A DNA stretch of 45,616 bases from a virus (IMGVR_UViG_3300045284_000393:1-45616); one strand, 5' to 3'; numbered from the stretch's first letter, positions 32,617 through 41,710 are shown. The notes: generated from the letters alone by a model not told the origin. Made by a program: numbers and translations.

Positions 32617-33135
32617 TTACGCCGGTTGCGGGGCGTAGCCGCTCGGCACCGAGACGCGAGTCCGTTCGGTGCCGTCTGGGTTTCCGATTCGATTCAGAAT
32701 GTCGAAGTGATCGAGCGCGATGTCTCGGAAGAGTGCGAGCCGACGTCGCCGCCGGCTCTCTTTCATCATCGCTTTCTCATATTCGACCTCGTCCAACACC
32801 TTGTCGGCCCCTCCGACCGCCCAGATGTCGCGACCGGTTTCTTTGAGATTGGCGACGATGGCCCACGGACGCGCGACGACGTTCGGATGGACGCTCGCGA
32901 CGTGGATGTAGCCATCGCGCGCCTGAACGTGGATGTCGGAGTAGTCGCGCATGGCCGTGTTAACGGCCGGCCGCCGGCGACAGCGACGCTCGAGCACGTA
33001 GACGTGCGGGGTCTCGGCGCTTCGCCGTAGCCGCAGGTCTCGGTCGAACGCCGCCACGTACCGTTGCGCGAACCTGAGCGCCTTCGGAAGCTCCAGGTGC
33101 TTCGGCACCGGCACGTGGTCGACGTACGTGCGCAT
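32617..33135 (-). CDS. hypothetical virion-region protein
   Basis: 172 residues from ATG 33135, separated from the stop of the gene before it by one base. Strand-rich basic N-terminal half (DLRLRRSAETPHVYVLERRC), then RDGYIHVASVHPNVVARPW. The C-terminal half has a basic helix with ESRRRRRLALFRDIALDHF. Position between capsid and decoration-like genes suggests a neck or head protein; no known family. Confidence 0.6.
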   Translation of the reverse strand: MRTYVDHVPVPKHLELPKALRFAQRYVAAFDRDLRLRRSAETPHVYVLERRCRRRPAVNTAMRDYSDIHVQARDGYIHVASVHPNVVARPWAIVANLKETGRDIWAVGGADKVLDEVEYEKAMMKESRRRRRLALFRDIALDHFDILNRIGNPDGTERTRVSVPSGYAPQPA

Positions 33136-33136
33136 C

Positions 33137-33739
33137 TCAGGCTTCGGATTCGGCGTTGAGGCGGTCGACGCGCTCTTCGGCCGTCTCGTCAGGCGGGGCC
33201 ATGACCTCGTCGCGGTCGATTTCCTTACCGGTCGCCGTCCGACCGGTTCGCGTCGCGCCGGCTTTGCCGCGGCCGCTCGACTGCCCGCGGCCGACGGGGA
33301 GCTTGCCCTCCATGATGGCTTTGTTGACCGACTTGACCTCGACCTTCTCGCCGTCCTCACGCGCGACGGCCTCGAACCGGAGGGAGAACTCATTGCACTC
33401 CTCTTCGGTGAACGGCTCGCACATGTACGGCGGGTCGATTTCGATCTGTTCGGGCCAGCCGGGTTGATCGGTCCGGATGATGCCGAGGTACGACTGCTCG
33501 ATGCCGCTCTCGACGTGGCGCGTCCCCGGTACCGTCGTGTGTTTCTGAAAGTGCAGCGCGGCCGCGTACGGCATGCGTATCAGGCCCTGCGTGTGGGAAT
33601 GCAGGGGGTAGTCGAGCGCGTCGAACTTGCGCACGAGGGTCTCGTACCCGCGATTGATGACGACGACCGGCGTCTCTGGCGTGAGCACCGGCTTCCCGGT
33701 CGCGGTCGGCGTGAGGTCGATGATCTTCTGTTCCGTCAT
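33137..33739 (-). CDS. virion-region protein with basic C-terminus
   Basis: 200 residues from ATG 33739 with AGGAG upstream. The first 115 residues are folded (VVVINRGYETLVRKFDALDY, then YMCEPFTEEECNEFSLRFEA). The last 60 residues are rich in Gly, Arg, Thr and Lys (GRGQSSGRGKAGATRTGR) and likely disordered, perhaps binding DNA or the capsid. It follows the major capsid gene after a hairpin. Confidence 0.6.
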   Translation of the reverse strand: MTEQKIIDLTPTATGKPVLTPETPVVVINRGYETLVRKFDALDYPLHSHTQGLIRMPYAAALHFQKHTTVPGTRHVESGIEQSYLGIIRTDQPGWPEQIEIDPPYMCEPFTEEECNEFSLRFEAVAREDGEKVEVKSVNKAIMEGKLPVGRGQSSGRGKAGATRTGRTATGKEIDRDEVMAPPDETAEERVDRLNAESEA

Positions 33740-33760
33740 GTGTGCTCCTGCGCGGTCGAG

Positions 33761-33786
33761 ACGAGGCGGCCCGAAGGCCGCCCCGT
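33761..33786 (-). terminator. hairpin with UUCG loop after the capsid gene
   Basis: On the minus strand an 11-pair stem (one mismatch) closes a TTCG tetraloop, between the capsid stop (33798) and the next start. No U-run follows. Such stable hairpins just after capsid genes often protect the abundant capsid message or lower downstream transcription. Confidence 0.55.
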
Positions 33787-33797
33787 CCTCACTGCGC

Positions 33798-35138
33798 TTA
33801 GTAGCTGTGAATCGCGACTTGCGTCGTGGTGATGCCGTCCGCTCGGAAGTTCCGAGCCGGCGCGTGGCAGTGGTAGTTCTCGAGCAGGAAGTAGAACGCC
33901 TGCCACTGGTCGAAGCCCGGCACCCACCGGATGGTGTGGCCGTCTTCGTCCGCCCACTTGCCTTTCTGCAGGACGTAGCGGACCCACGACGCTTTGTTCA
34001 CCCCGAACAGCGAGCCGTACAGGCCGTCACGGTCGCCGAAGAACGGGATGTCGCCGTAGGTGATGCGCGCTTTCGAGCCCGTCGGCTTCTTGGCGCGCGA
34101 ACTGCCGGCGTCGGGCCGCATGAGATCGGTGCCGGTGTAGCGGCGGTCGAGCTCGGTCAGGGCGAGGTAGGCGCGCAGGACGCCGAGTTCCCCGAGGAAC
34201 ATGTCGACGGTCTTGCTGACCTTGATCGCGACGGCGTCGATCCACTGCTGGATGGCGTCCGCGCTCAGCAGCCCGACGCTGGTGAACACGGGCGACTGCA
34301 GAATCGGGTACGTGGTCCGGCTGAGGCCGTGATACGTCCCGACGTAGGTGCCGTCGTCGATGCCGGCGAGCAGGCCCTCGGGTTCCTTGTTGAACGAGGT
34401 CTGCGTCGGCGTCTGCGCCAGCACGACGTAGTCGCCATCCGATCCGGTGATGGCGGTGTCGAGCGTGGCCGTGTTGCCGTTGGCCGAGATCGCCGTGATG
34501 GTCCCGACGCCCTTGATGTTCCCCGACGTGTCGGTGACCGCGACGTACATGCCGGATGTGGCGTCGCCGAACACATAGCGGTTCGGGTTGACCGTGCCGG
34601 TGACGTTGCCGGGGTTCTTGAGCGTCAGGGTGGTCGTCGCCGTGTGCGTGCCAGACAGCAGCGCAAGGATGCCGCTGCCGTAGAACCAGCCGATCCGGTT
34701 GCGGGTGAACGACAGGTCCTCGACCAGGCCGTTCATTTCCTGCGGCACGACGTACGCCCAGGAGCCTTTCTTGTTGCGCGACTGCTCCATGACGTAGCGC
34801 TCGAAGCCCACCGCGCCGTAGACGTCTTTCATCGGCACGAGGAACTTCTGGTACGAGCCGCGGCCCTTCTGAGGGATACCGCCGCCGGCGCCGATCGAGC
34901 CGACCGACCAGTTGCGGCCGATCTTCACGGGGACGTACTTTTCTTTGCCGGTCCAGGAGTCGTCGGCCAGTTCTTCGGCCATGAACGCCTGAATCGGGTT
35001 CTCTTCCGAGAGCTCGTTCTGGATGATGGGCGCGTAGTCCTCTTTGAGGAGCGCGTCCCACGAGGTGAGGTCAGCGCCGGGCATGTGCAACAGCCCGTCG
35101 GGGCTCTGCGTCAGCACGGCGGGAATCAAGTTCCGCAT
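33798..35138 (-). CDS. major capsid protein
   Basis: 446 residues. Placed directly after the scaffold gene, as in most tailed phages. It shows features of HK97-fold capsids: helical N-terminus (LTSWDALLKEDYAPIIQNEL), then TGKEKYVPVKIGRNWSVGSI, then a beta insertion (about 165-250), a long spine-like helix region (LSADAIQQWIDAVAIKVSK) and RITYGDIPFFGDRDGLYGSLFG near the C-terminus. Start ATG 35138 has AGGAG ten bases upstream. Confidence 0.82.
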   Translation of the reverse strand: MRNLIPAVLTQSPDGLLHMPGADLTSWDALLKEDYAPIIQNELSEENPIQAFMAEELADDSWTGKEKYVPVKIGRNWSVGSIGAGGGIPQKGRGSYQKFLVPMKDVYGAVGFERYVMEQSRNKKGSWAYVVPQEMNGLVEDLSFTRNRIGWFYGSGILALLSGTHTATTTLTLKNPGNVTGTVNPNRYVFGDATSGMYVAVTDTSGNIKGVGTITAISANGNTATLDTAITGSDGDYVVLAQTPTQTSFNKEPEGLLAGIDDGTYVGTYHGLSRTTYPILQSPVFTSVGLLSADAIQQWIDAVAIKVSKTVDMFLGELGVLRAYLALTELDRRYTGTDLMRPDAGSSRAKKPTGSKARITYGDIPFFGDRDGLYGSLFGVNKASWVRYVLQKGKWADEDGHTIRWVPGFDQWQAFYFLLENYHCHAPARNFRADGITTTQVAIHSY

Positions 35139-35166
35139 GACCGTTGGTCTCCTGAATGAGCCGCGT

Positions 35167-36261
35167 CTAGCGCGCGAACTGCCGCGACAGGTTCCGGTTG
35201 AACTCTTCGAGTCGCGGGACTCGACGCGCTGCCGGCGACGCGGGAGAGCCGCTCCCTGGCGCCGGGCGACGTGGCAGGTTGTTGTTGCGCTCGGCCGTCT
35301 TCTGCTTCGCGGCGGCGGACGCGCGTTCCTTTTGCTTGTCGGAAACCTTCAGGGGCTTCAGGTAGTGGTCGATCACCTGCTGAACGCTCAGCTTGTGTCG
35401 ACCCGAGAGCGAGCCTTCGGCGGCGCTCAGCACGGCGTCGAGGAATATCTGGCGCACGCCGGGCTCGAGCTTCTCAGCCGCGGCCGTGGCGGTCGTTTTC
35501 CAGGTATTCATCGTGGTCGCACGTTGCTGCGCGACCGTCGTGCTCTCGATGCGTCCGACGCGCGTGTCGAAACTCTTCTCGATGCGCTCGAGACGGTCGA
35601 GGATCTCGTTCTGGGCCTTCGTGCTCCCCTGATGGAATTCCTGCATGAAGCGACCGACTGGGTCGTTCACGTCGAAGGGATACTCGACGGGTTCCTCACG
35701 CGCGGCGGCGCGACGCGTGTCGGCCGGCGGGTCGTCGGAGTTGCTGCCCTCGAGCAACGCTCGCAGGCGGGGATTCGCCTGCAGACTGGCCTCGAAGGCG
35801 GCGAGCCGTTGATGACTCGAGAGGAGCGTGCGGAGGTCGACGCCCGCTTCGCGCAACGCCTGCTGGATCGGGAGGCTCTTCTTGAGCGACTTCTCGAGCT
35901 TTCGAGCGCGCTTGCTCAGAGCCTTGTAGCGATCCTCGATCGGGCGCGATTGCGTCTGTTCGTCCTGCTCGTCGCGAGTCGTGAGGAGGTCGAGGGGATC
36001 GGCATCCTCGTCGACGTCGTCCGCGTCGGCGTCGGCGTCAGCCGAGGCCCGTGCAGGCGTCTCGTCGTCGGAGGAGTCGTCGCCGGCCTCTGCCGACGTC
36101 TCATCGGCGGCCGCAGCCGCCGGTTCCGGTTCCGGCGTGCGGCCGGTGTCGAGGCCGAGCTCTGACGCCGGGCCATCCCAGTAGCAGATTTCGTCTGCAC
36201 TCGGGTTAGCCTCCGCGTCGACGGTCAGCCAGGTCTGCTCGAACGGGTTCGGGATTCGCAT
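35167..36261 (-). CDS. capsid scaffolding protein
   Basis: 364 residues from ATG 36261 with AAGGAG upstream. N-terminal acidic, Ala/Asp/Glu-rich region (ADADADADDVDEDADP), a coiled coil (RYKALSKRARKLEKSLKKSL, then ILDRLERIEKSFDTRVGRIE), and a basic C-terminus (NNNLPRRPAPGSG, then RRVPRLEEFNRNLSRQF). This charge pattern, and its place between portal and capsid genes, are typical of scaffolds. The C-terminal basic end would bind the capsid. Confidence 0.75.
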   Translation of the reverse strand: MRIPNPFEQTWLTVDAEANPSADEICYWDGPASELGLDTGRTPEPEPAAAAADETSAEAGDDSSDDETPARASADADADADDVDEDADPLDLLTTRDEQDEQTQSRPIEDRYKALSKRARKLEKSLKKSLPIQQALREAGVDLRTLLSSHQRLAAFEASLQANPRLRALLEGSNSDDPPADTRRAAAREEPVEYPFDVNDPVGRFMQEFHQGSTKAQNEILDRLERIEKSFDTRVGRIESTTVAQQRATTMNTWKTTATAAAEKLEPGVRQIFLDAVLSAAEGSLSGRHKLSVQQVIDHYLKPLKVSDKQKERASAAAKQKTAERNNNLPRRPAPGSGSPASPAARRVPRLEEFNRNLSRQFAR

Positions 36262-36808
36262 CGGTGCTCCTTGGCGTGGCAGTGGTTGGGGCATGTGCCC
36301 CGTCCTTCGCCTCGCCGGCCGGTGCGGCCTTCTTCGGCCGACCGGGGGTTCGCATTACGAATCCGGTTTCGGCCTGCACCTGCTGGAGCACCCTGCGATG
36401 AATTAATTTCTGATTGTGGAGGCGCCCTCGGATGTGGCGCCACTCGCGGCGCAAGGCGGCGACTTCCTGCTGCAGCACCCCCATCGCGTCGGCCGTGACC
36501 TTGAGCGCTTGCTTGTCGATGGCGAGCTGCGCCGAGCGACAGGCGGCCGAGCACGTACCGCCAACTTTGTCCGCCGGACAGCCGACGAAATGCCCGCCAG
36601 GCTTTGCGAAGTGCTGCAGCGCCTGCACCAGGCGCGCGATGCGCGCGTCGCGGTCGCTGACGACGTCGGGTTCGATGTCGACGAGTCGGCGGTCCTCGTC
36701 GGCCAGGGCATCGCGGAGCGGGGCGAGCGGGCTGCCGGCTTGAATCCGAGCCTCTTGCTCGATTTCGTGCAGCAACGCGCGCACGGCATCGCGCAGACGC
36801 GCGCTCAC
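36206..36808 (-). CDS. coiled-coil protein between portal and scaffold
   Basis: 200 residues from GTG 36808 (GTGA overlap with the gene upstream). Helical throughout, with a Cys pair region (GCPADKVGGTCSAACRSAQ) near residues 77-95 and a basic C-terminal part (MRTPGRPKKAAPAGEAK). It overlaps the scaffold start by 56 bases. It may be a minor head protein or an assembly factor; no family recognised. Confidence 0.6.
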   Translation of the reverse strand: MSARLRDAVRALLHEIEQEARIQAGSPLAPLRDALADEDRRLVDIEPDVVSDRDARIARLVQALQHFAKPGGHFVGCPADKVGGTCSAACRSAQLAIDKQALKVTADAMGVLQQEVAALRREWRHIRGRLHNQKLIHRRVLQQVQAETGFVMRTPGRPKKAAPAGEAKDGAHAPTTATPRSTDANPEPVRADLADRRRGG

Positions 36809-37041
36809 TGGACGCTCGGGCCGCCGACACGGTCGGTGCCGGTCATTGGGATCTTGAGCTCAGAGAGCGCCTTGGCCGGACATCGCGGGTTCCGGTTGAA
36901 GTGGTGGCGCGCAATGTGACGGACGGCCAGATCCATCCACGTTCTCACGTCCTCGTCACCTCGGGCGGGCACGTCACAGGGCACGTCGACCGCGCGACAG
37001 AGCTCGCAGGAGTAGAGGCAGCGGACGGTGAGTCTGTTCAC
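36805..37041 (-). CDS. small Cys/His protein after portal
   Basis: 78 residues from GTG 37041 (GTGA overlap with the portal stop). RCLYSCELCRAVDVPCDVPA, then LAVRHIARHHFNRNPRCP has four or five Cys and several His that could form a zinc finger of C-x2-C...H-x3-H type. Function unknown; it lies in the head-assembly operon. Confidence 0.6.
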   Translation of the reverse strand: MNRLTVRCLYSCELCRAVDVPCDVPARGDEDVRTWMDLAVRHIARHHFNRNPRCPAKALSELKIPMTGTDRVGGPSVQ

Positions 37042-39503
37042 GCCGGCGGCGCCCCTGCGGGAGGTCCTCCGTTCGGGCCAGCTGGCGGTGCTGGCGGCGC
37101 CGGGCGCAAGTTGCCGGCCGAGAGGTGATGCTCGAGCGTGTCGGGATGTTTCAGAGCCGGGCGCAACGCGCCGGCCTTGAGGTGCGCGTCGAGGACGGTG
37201 CCGTCGGCCTTCTTCGGGGCGTTCGGGTCGGCCGGCGGCGGCGTGTTCTCGACGTGGATGCCCTCAGCCTCAGCGGCGCCGGCGAGTACTTCGCGCGCCA
37301 TCGGATCGCTGAGGTCGCCGCGGAGCCCGATGCTGATTTTCGGCTTGTCGGGCGGCTTCGGCGCGGCCGCCTTCCCGTCCTTGCCGCCGGCGGGCTGCTG
37401 CGCGGCCTGCATCTGGGCGAATTGCTGCTGGAGTTGCTGCACGTGCGCGACCATCGCCTGCCACACCGGCGGATTCGTCTGCTCGATGGCTTCGGCTTCC
37501 TCGGTTTTCAGCCAGTTCGCCTTTTTGGTGAGGTGCAGGGCGACGTTGACGAACGGATTCGGCGGCTTGATCTCCTCGGGTGACTGGGCGACCTTCCACC
37601 GATCGAGCTCGCGCGCGATTTGCTTCTTGTCGACGTCCATCGACGGCCGGAAGTGCGCGAGGTCGTAGTCGGAGAGGATCTGCTCGGCGGTTTCTGGGTC
37701 GCGGACATCGATCGCGCCCATCTTCACGACTTCCTGCAGCCGCATGTGCTGCAGCAGCTGCGACTTCGGCCAGGCGGACGACGGATTCACGTACACGTCG
37801 ACGCTGCCGTGCAGGTCGGCCTGCGAGAACTCCTTGAGCTCCCAGCCACCGTTCTCGCCGACGCTGCGGACGAGCCTCGAGGTCCACATCGACTGACGGG
37901 CCCACTGCAGGAGCAGGTACGCGAGGCGCTTCTCGAAGTCGATCAGGCTGTCGATCGGCGCCTTGAACGTCTTCATGCCGCTCTCTTCGAGGCGTTGCAC
38001 CTCGGAGAACGTCTCGACGCCTTCGGGATGCTGGCCCTCGAGCACGGCATTCAGACCGGACAGGTCATCGAACGCCTTGAGGTTCATCTCGAGCGCTTTG
38101 TAGAGCCCTTCCGGCGGGTTCACGCCCGGGTCGGTGTGCGGCTTGTCGCCCGGCATGTTCGACCGGTAGCGAATCGTCTGCCCGGGCATACCGGTAATGT
38201 CGTCTTCGAGCGTGACGGTCAGCGGGATGTAGGTCCGCGGTGACGCTTCGTGCAGGAGGATGAGCAGGAGCAGGGTCTCGAGCAGGTTGTGCTGTCGCTG
38301 CAGCACGCCGAGGTCGTCGGCCGGCGGAATCCCGAACGGCGAGCCCGGCGACGCCACGTACTGGCGCAGCACGATCGGCTTCATCGGCGAGCCCTTGTCG
38401 TCCTTCAGCGGGAGCGGGCCGCCCTCGATGATTTGGCCGTCGACCATGACGCCGTCGAACCCTTCCGGGTAGTACACGTCGTTCGCCTCGTCCTCGATGG
38501 GGTCGTGCACCAGGCGGAAGACCGTGAGCGCGTCGATGGTGAGCGGCATGACGCCGCGCTCGGCCGCGTGCGGGCTCGAGATGTTGCGCACGGCGTTCGC
38601 GTACTGCGAGTTCGTCGCCTGCGAGCTCACCTCGGACTTCGCGTTGCGAATGATGGCCCTCGCCTTCGGCCATTCCTTGATGGCGTCCTCGCGCGCCATC
38701 CACGTGTGCGTCAGGATGTACGGGACCTTTTGCTCGTGGCACTCGCGCGCATTCGGGGGCAGAGAGAACTCGAAGCTCGGGATGACTTTCCCGCACATCT
38801 TGCCCTTCGGGTAGTGCACGCCCTGGGGTTCACCGGTGCGCGGGTTCAAGAGCGGCTCGAGCGAGTCGCCCGGTGCGCCGCACTGCGGGCACGTGTCGCC
38901 GGCCTCCTCGACCTCTTGCGGCATGCCGCGCCACTTGCACGCGGGGCACGACAGCGCCTGAATCAGTTCGGTCCCGTACTTCTCGTCGTTGTCGTAGTAG
39001 ACCTCGTACGCGACCTTGTCGGTCAGCGTGACCATGAGGTTGATCAGGTTGCGGGCCGCGTCGTAGTCGGCCTCGTCGCGGAGCACCGGCAGCGCGTCGT
39101 CGACGACTTCGGCGGTGGCGCGCGCCTCGTCGTCGTCCTTCGCCGGCCGCCACTCCTGCGCCGGCGTCGCGCCGTTGAGAATCGAGGCGATGCCGTCGAT
39201 CTTGCGCCGGAAGTAATTCGACGCCGCTCGAGGCACCTCGGCCGGCAGACCGTAGTCGCTGTCATCGTCGGGGATGCGACGCCAGACGTTGTCGGTCTGG
39301 TCCCACGTGACCCAGTGGTTGTCGGGCCCGCCGTGGTACATGAGGATGTTCAGCCAGTCGGCCTTGTCGCGATCGAGACGCGCCGAGTCCTTGCGCACGG
39401 CGGCGATACAGTCCTGCATCAACGCGCGAGCCTTCGGCCCCTTGTAGTCGGGCGCCTGCTTCTTGCCGGCTTTACCGGGTGGGGAGGTCGGCGGCTGAGG
39501 CAT
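37038..39503 (-). CDS. portal protein with inserted zinc ribbon
   Basis: 821 residues. The pattern fits large podovirus portals: NYFRRKIDGIASILNGATPA near 96, ILTHTWMAREDAIKEWPKAR, then LETLLLLILLHEASPRTYIP, YKALEMNLKAFDDLSGLNAV and LIDFEKRLAYLLLQWARQSM, with a long Gln/Ala-rich C-terminal coil. Unusually, residues 186-208 hold two CxxC pairs (CPACKW and CPQCGA), a zinc ribbon inserted near the clip or wing region. The C-terminus is Pro/Gly-rich. It forms the ring through which DNA enters, next to the terminase genes. Confidence 0.85.
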   Translation of the reverse strand: MPQPPTSPPGKAGKKQAPDYKGPKARALMQDCIAAVRKDSARLDRDKADWLNILMYHGGPDNHWVTWDQTDNVWRRIPDDDSDYGLPAEVPRAASNYFRRKIDGIASILNGATPAQEWRPAKDDDEARATAEVVDDALPVLRDEADYDAARNLINLMVTLTDKVAYEVYYDNDEKYGTELIQALSCPACKWRGMPQEVEEAGDTCPQCGAPGDSLEPLLNPRTGEPQGVHYPKGKMCGKVIPSFEFSLPPNARECHEQKVPYILTHTWMAREDAIKEWPKARAIIRNAKSEVSSQATNSQYANAVRNISSPHAAERGVMPLTIDALTVFRLVHDPIEDEANDVYYPEGFDGVMVDGQIIEGGPLPLKDDKGSPMKPIVLRQYVASPGSPFGIPPADDLGVLQRQHNLLETLLLLILLHEASPRTYIPLTVTLEDDITGMPGQTIRYRSNMPGDKPHTDPGVNPPEGLYKALEMNLKAFDDLSGLNAVLEGQHPEGVETFSEVQRLEESGMKTFKAPIDSLIDFEKRLAYLLLQWARQSMWTSRLVRSVGENGGWELKEFSQADLHGSVDVYVNPSSAWPKSQLLQHMRLQEVVKMGAIDVRDPETAEQILSDYDLAHFRPSMDVDKKQIARELDRWKVAQSPEEIKPPNPFVNVALHLTKKANWLKTEEAEAIEQTNPPVWQAMVAHVQQLQQQFAQMQAAQQPAGGKDGKAAAPKPPDKPKISIGLRGDLSDPMAREVLAGAAEAEGIHVENTPPPADPNAPKKADGTVLDAHLKAGALRPALKHPDTLEHHLSAGNLRPAPPAPPAGPNGGPPAGAPPA

Positions 39504-39798
39504 GTGGTTTGACGGTCTCGAACTTGATGCCGCGGCCGCTGCCGACCAGGCCGGCGACGCGTGACACCTTCGTGCCGATGGTCTCGGTCGCGGACGGTGG
39601 CGGCGGCTCGACGTGCACCTGTGCGACGGCGTTCGGCGACGCCTGGCGGACGAGCATGAGGTCGGCGAGGCGCTCGTAGCGGTCGCGGAAGTACTTCGCG
39701 CTGTCGCTGGCGTCGGCGACTTTGAGCTCGAGGTCTCGGATGCGCAGCTTCAAGAGCTCCTCGCGCTCGCGGGCAATCGATCGGAACGGCCACCTCAT
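39472..39798 (-). CDS. hypothetical protein before portal
   Basis: 108 residues from ATG 39798, overlapping the zinc protein stop (ATGA). Coiled coil in the first half (AREREELLKLRIRDLELKVAD, then YFRDRYERLADLMLV), Pro-rich linker (VEPPPPSATET), and a basic tail. Overlaps the portal start by 32 bases. Function unknown. Confidence 0.6.
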   Translation of the reverse strand: MRWPFRSIAREREELLKLRIRDLELKVADASDSAKYFRDRYERLADLMLVRQASPNAVAQVHVEPPPPSATETIGTKVSRVAGLVGSGRGIKFETVKPHASAADLPTR

Positions 39799-39923
39799 GG
39801 CGCGGTGTCCGTGAAGTGCAGGGCCATCGGCTTACCGCACTCGAGGCACGTCGGCGCCTCCTCGACTTCGGTCGAGACGCCGATGCCGCACGTCCGACAG
39901 ACCCAGTTGAAAATCTTGGTCAC
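39795..39923 (-). CDS. 42-residue zinc-ribbon protein
   Basis: From GTG 39923, overlapping the stop of the gene upstream (GTGA), to TGA 39795, overlapping the next ATG. It reads MTKIFNWVCRTCGIGVSTEV, then APTCLECGKPMALHF: two CxxC pairs about 17 residues apart, a complete zinc ribbon. Very short rubredoxin-like proteins of this kind appear in other phages between terminase and portal genes. Confidence 0.65.
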   Translation of the reverse strand: MTKIFNWVCRTCGIGVSTEVEEAPTCLECGKPMALHFTDTAP

Positions 39924-40147
39924 CCTCTAGACCTTTCGGCAATCTTCCGCGCTTCATCCAACGCGGCTTTTATGACGGCCGCGAGTCGAGGGCTGACGAT
40001 CGCGACCTTGTCGTCGGGCCAGTCTTCGATCACGACAATCGGCAAGCCCATGAACTCGTCAGAGCTGACGACCGAAGGCTCGAACGTTGAGTCGACTGGG
40101 GGTTGGTCGTTTCGAGGGCGGCGTGATGCCGAAGCCGACGCCGACAT
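39920..40147 (-). CDS. hypothetical protein after terminase
   Basis: 75 residues from ATG 40147 with GGGGAG eight bases upstream. A polar start (MSASASASRRPRNDQPP) is followed by a folded part GLPIVVIEDWPDDKVAIVS and a basic helix (AAVIKAALDEARKIAERSR). It overlaps the end of the terminase gene by 89 bases in another frame. No family recognised. Confidence 0.6.
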   Translation of the reverse strand: MSASASASRRPRNDQPPVDSTFEPSVVSSDEFMGLPIVVIEDWPDDKVAIVSPRLAAVIKAALDEARKIAERSRG

Positions 40148-41690
40148 CGTTATAGCTCCCCTCGGCCGGCCGCTCGGCCTTCGGGAACGGCGGCCGCGAC
40201 GACAAGAACATGCTCAGGTCGTCGTACGCATGGTCTTCCTGCTTCTTGTCCGCGGCGCCGTGCAGGATGTCGTCGAGGTCGTTCGGGTCGGCGACGAGCT
40301 CCGGGAGCGTGCGTATGAGGTTCGGACACGCGGTCGTGCATTGCCAGTTCGGAAACCCGTCGACGTGCCGGTCGAGGCCGGCAATCATGCGCTGCACGCG
40401 CGCCTTGCGGCTGCCGGCACCCTTCGGCGCGAGTTGGATGTTGATCCCCGTCGGAATGCCGAGCTCCTCCTCGTAGACCTCGAACACGGATTTCGCGAGC
40501 CCGTGCTCCATCCTCGAGCCGAAGGGCAGGTCGCCGACGATGTAGGGCACGTCCCACTGCGACTGACGGCGGTCGGCCTGGTCCTGCCATTCGTCCTCGA
40601 CCCACGTGCGGATGCGCTGCGCCTGCTTCACGTCGCGCACCTTGACCGCGTAGAACTCCTTGAAGGTGACGATGTGCCCATCGGGCATCGCCGCGTGGAA
40701 GTGCGCCGACCACGGGTTGCCGTAGCCGTAGTCGACCGACCCAAACACGCGTACGCTCGAGGGCGGCCGCCAGAACTGATCCGGAATCACGTGCCACGGC
40801 AGCACGGTGCCGATCTCGATACCCGCCTCGACGAGCTCGAGGTCCTTCGACGTCACGTACTTCGACGCGCGCCACATGCCGAACATCTGCCCCTCGAAGG
40901 CGTCCCAGTCGCCGTCTTCGAGCATCCGGCGCGTCATCTCGTTGGGGTTCGCACGAATACGCGCGACGTAGCCGGGGTCCGCCAGCATGCCCGGGACGTT
41001 GTCCGTCATCCGCGCCTGAATGAATTGCCGGCGCAGGGGCTCGTCGTCGGGCAGGTCGGGGTTCGCGATCGGCCGCCAGATTTCCCCGAACGCCGGCATC
41101 GGCCGGTCGCCCAGGTCGACAGGGTCCGGCGTGATGTAGCGCCGCTTCAGCCAGGGGCCGCCGATGTTGCCCGGGTTCGCGCTCAGCCGGATCTTGCACG
41201 GATACCCGCGCGCCGACCGCACGCGCGAGAAGAGATACAAGACCATCGAGATCGTAAATTGCTCGGCCTGGTCGATGAGCAGCAGAATCCACTCGGCCGA
41301 CTGATAGCGGTAGACGTCGTTCTCGTTGTCGCAGTAGCAGAACCAGAGGATTGACCCGTTGAAGAACACGGCCCGCTTCTTCGAGTCGCTGTATTTGGCG
41401 ATCGACCGCGGCACGTAGCGCAGAAAGCGCAGGATGAGCGACGCCTCGAGCTCGCCGCGCGTCCGGCGGAAGATGGCGACCTCGCAGCCCGGATACATCA
41501 AGCATGTCGCGATGGCCTCATGAATGAGGTACTCGGACTTGCCGCCGAACGCGGCGCCGCCGTAGAGGAGCTCGTCGGCGTCAGAGGCATGCGCCTCGGC
41601 CTGCTTCGGGTTGGGATCGCAGGGTGTACCGGTTCGAGCATCGCGATACCCGATGATGAACCGCTCGTCGGTGGCAACAGCAGCACCCAT
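40059..41690 (-). CDS. terL: terminase large subunit
   Basis: 543 residues, ATG 41690 with AGGAG upstream. ATPase: Walker A GGAAFGGKS at 44-52; Walker B ILLLIDQAEQF at 135-145 (Asp140, Gln141); coupling motif SANPGNIGG. Nuclease: SVDYGYGNP with the first Asp, then VGDLPFGS and HAYDDLSMFL with later acidic residues. It packages DNA into the head with the portal. In most relatives the residue after the Walker B Asp is Glu; here it is Gln, with Glu143 two residues on. Small terminase candidate lies upstream at 41959. Confidence 0.92.
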   Translation of the reverse strand: MGAAVATDERFIIGYRDARTGTPCDPNPKQAEAHASDADELLYGGAAFGGKSEYLIHEAIATCLMYPGCEVAIFRRTRGELEASLILRFLRYVPRSIAKYSDSKKRAVFFNGSILWFCYCDNENDVYRYQSAEWILLLIDQAEQFTISMVLYLFSRVRSARGYPCKIRLSANPGNIGGPWLKRRYITPDPVDLGDRPMPAFGEIWRPIANPDLPDDEPLRRQFIQARMTDNVPGMLADPGYVARIRANPNEMTRRMLEDGDWDAFEGQMFGMWRASKYVTSKDLELVEAGIEIGTVLPWHVIPDQFWRPPSSVRVFGSVDYGYGNPWSAHFHAAMPDGHIVTFKEFYAVKVRDVKQAQRIRTWVEDEWQDQADRRQSQWDVPYIVGDLPFGSRMEHGLAKSVFEVYEEELGIPTGINIQLAPKGAGSRKARVQRMIAGLDRHVDGFPNWQCTTACPNLIRTLPELVADPNDLDDILHGAADKKQEDHAYDDLSMFLSSRPPFPKAERPAEGSYNDVGVGFGITPPSKRPTPSRLNVRAFGRQL

Positions 41691-41710
41691 TCACTCCTGA
41701 CTATCGGGCG

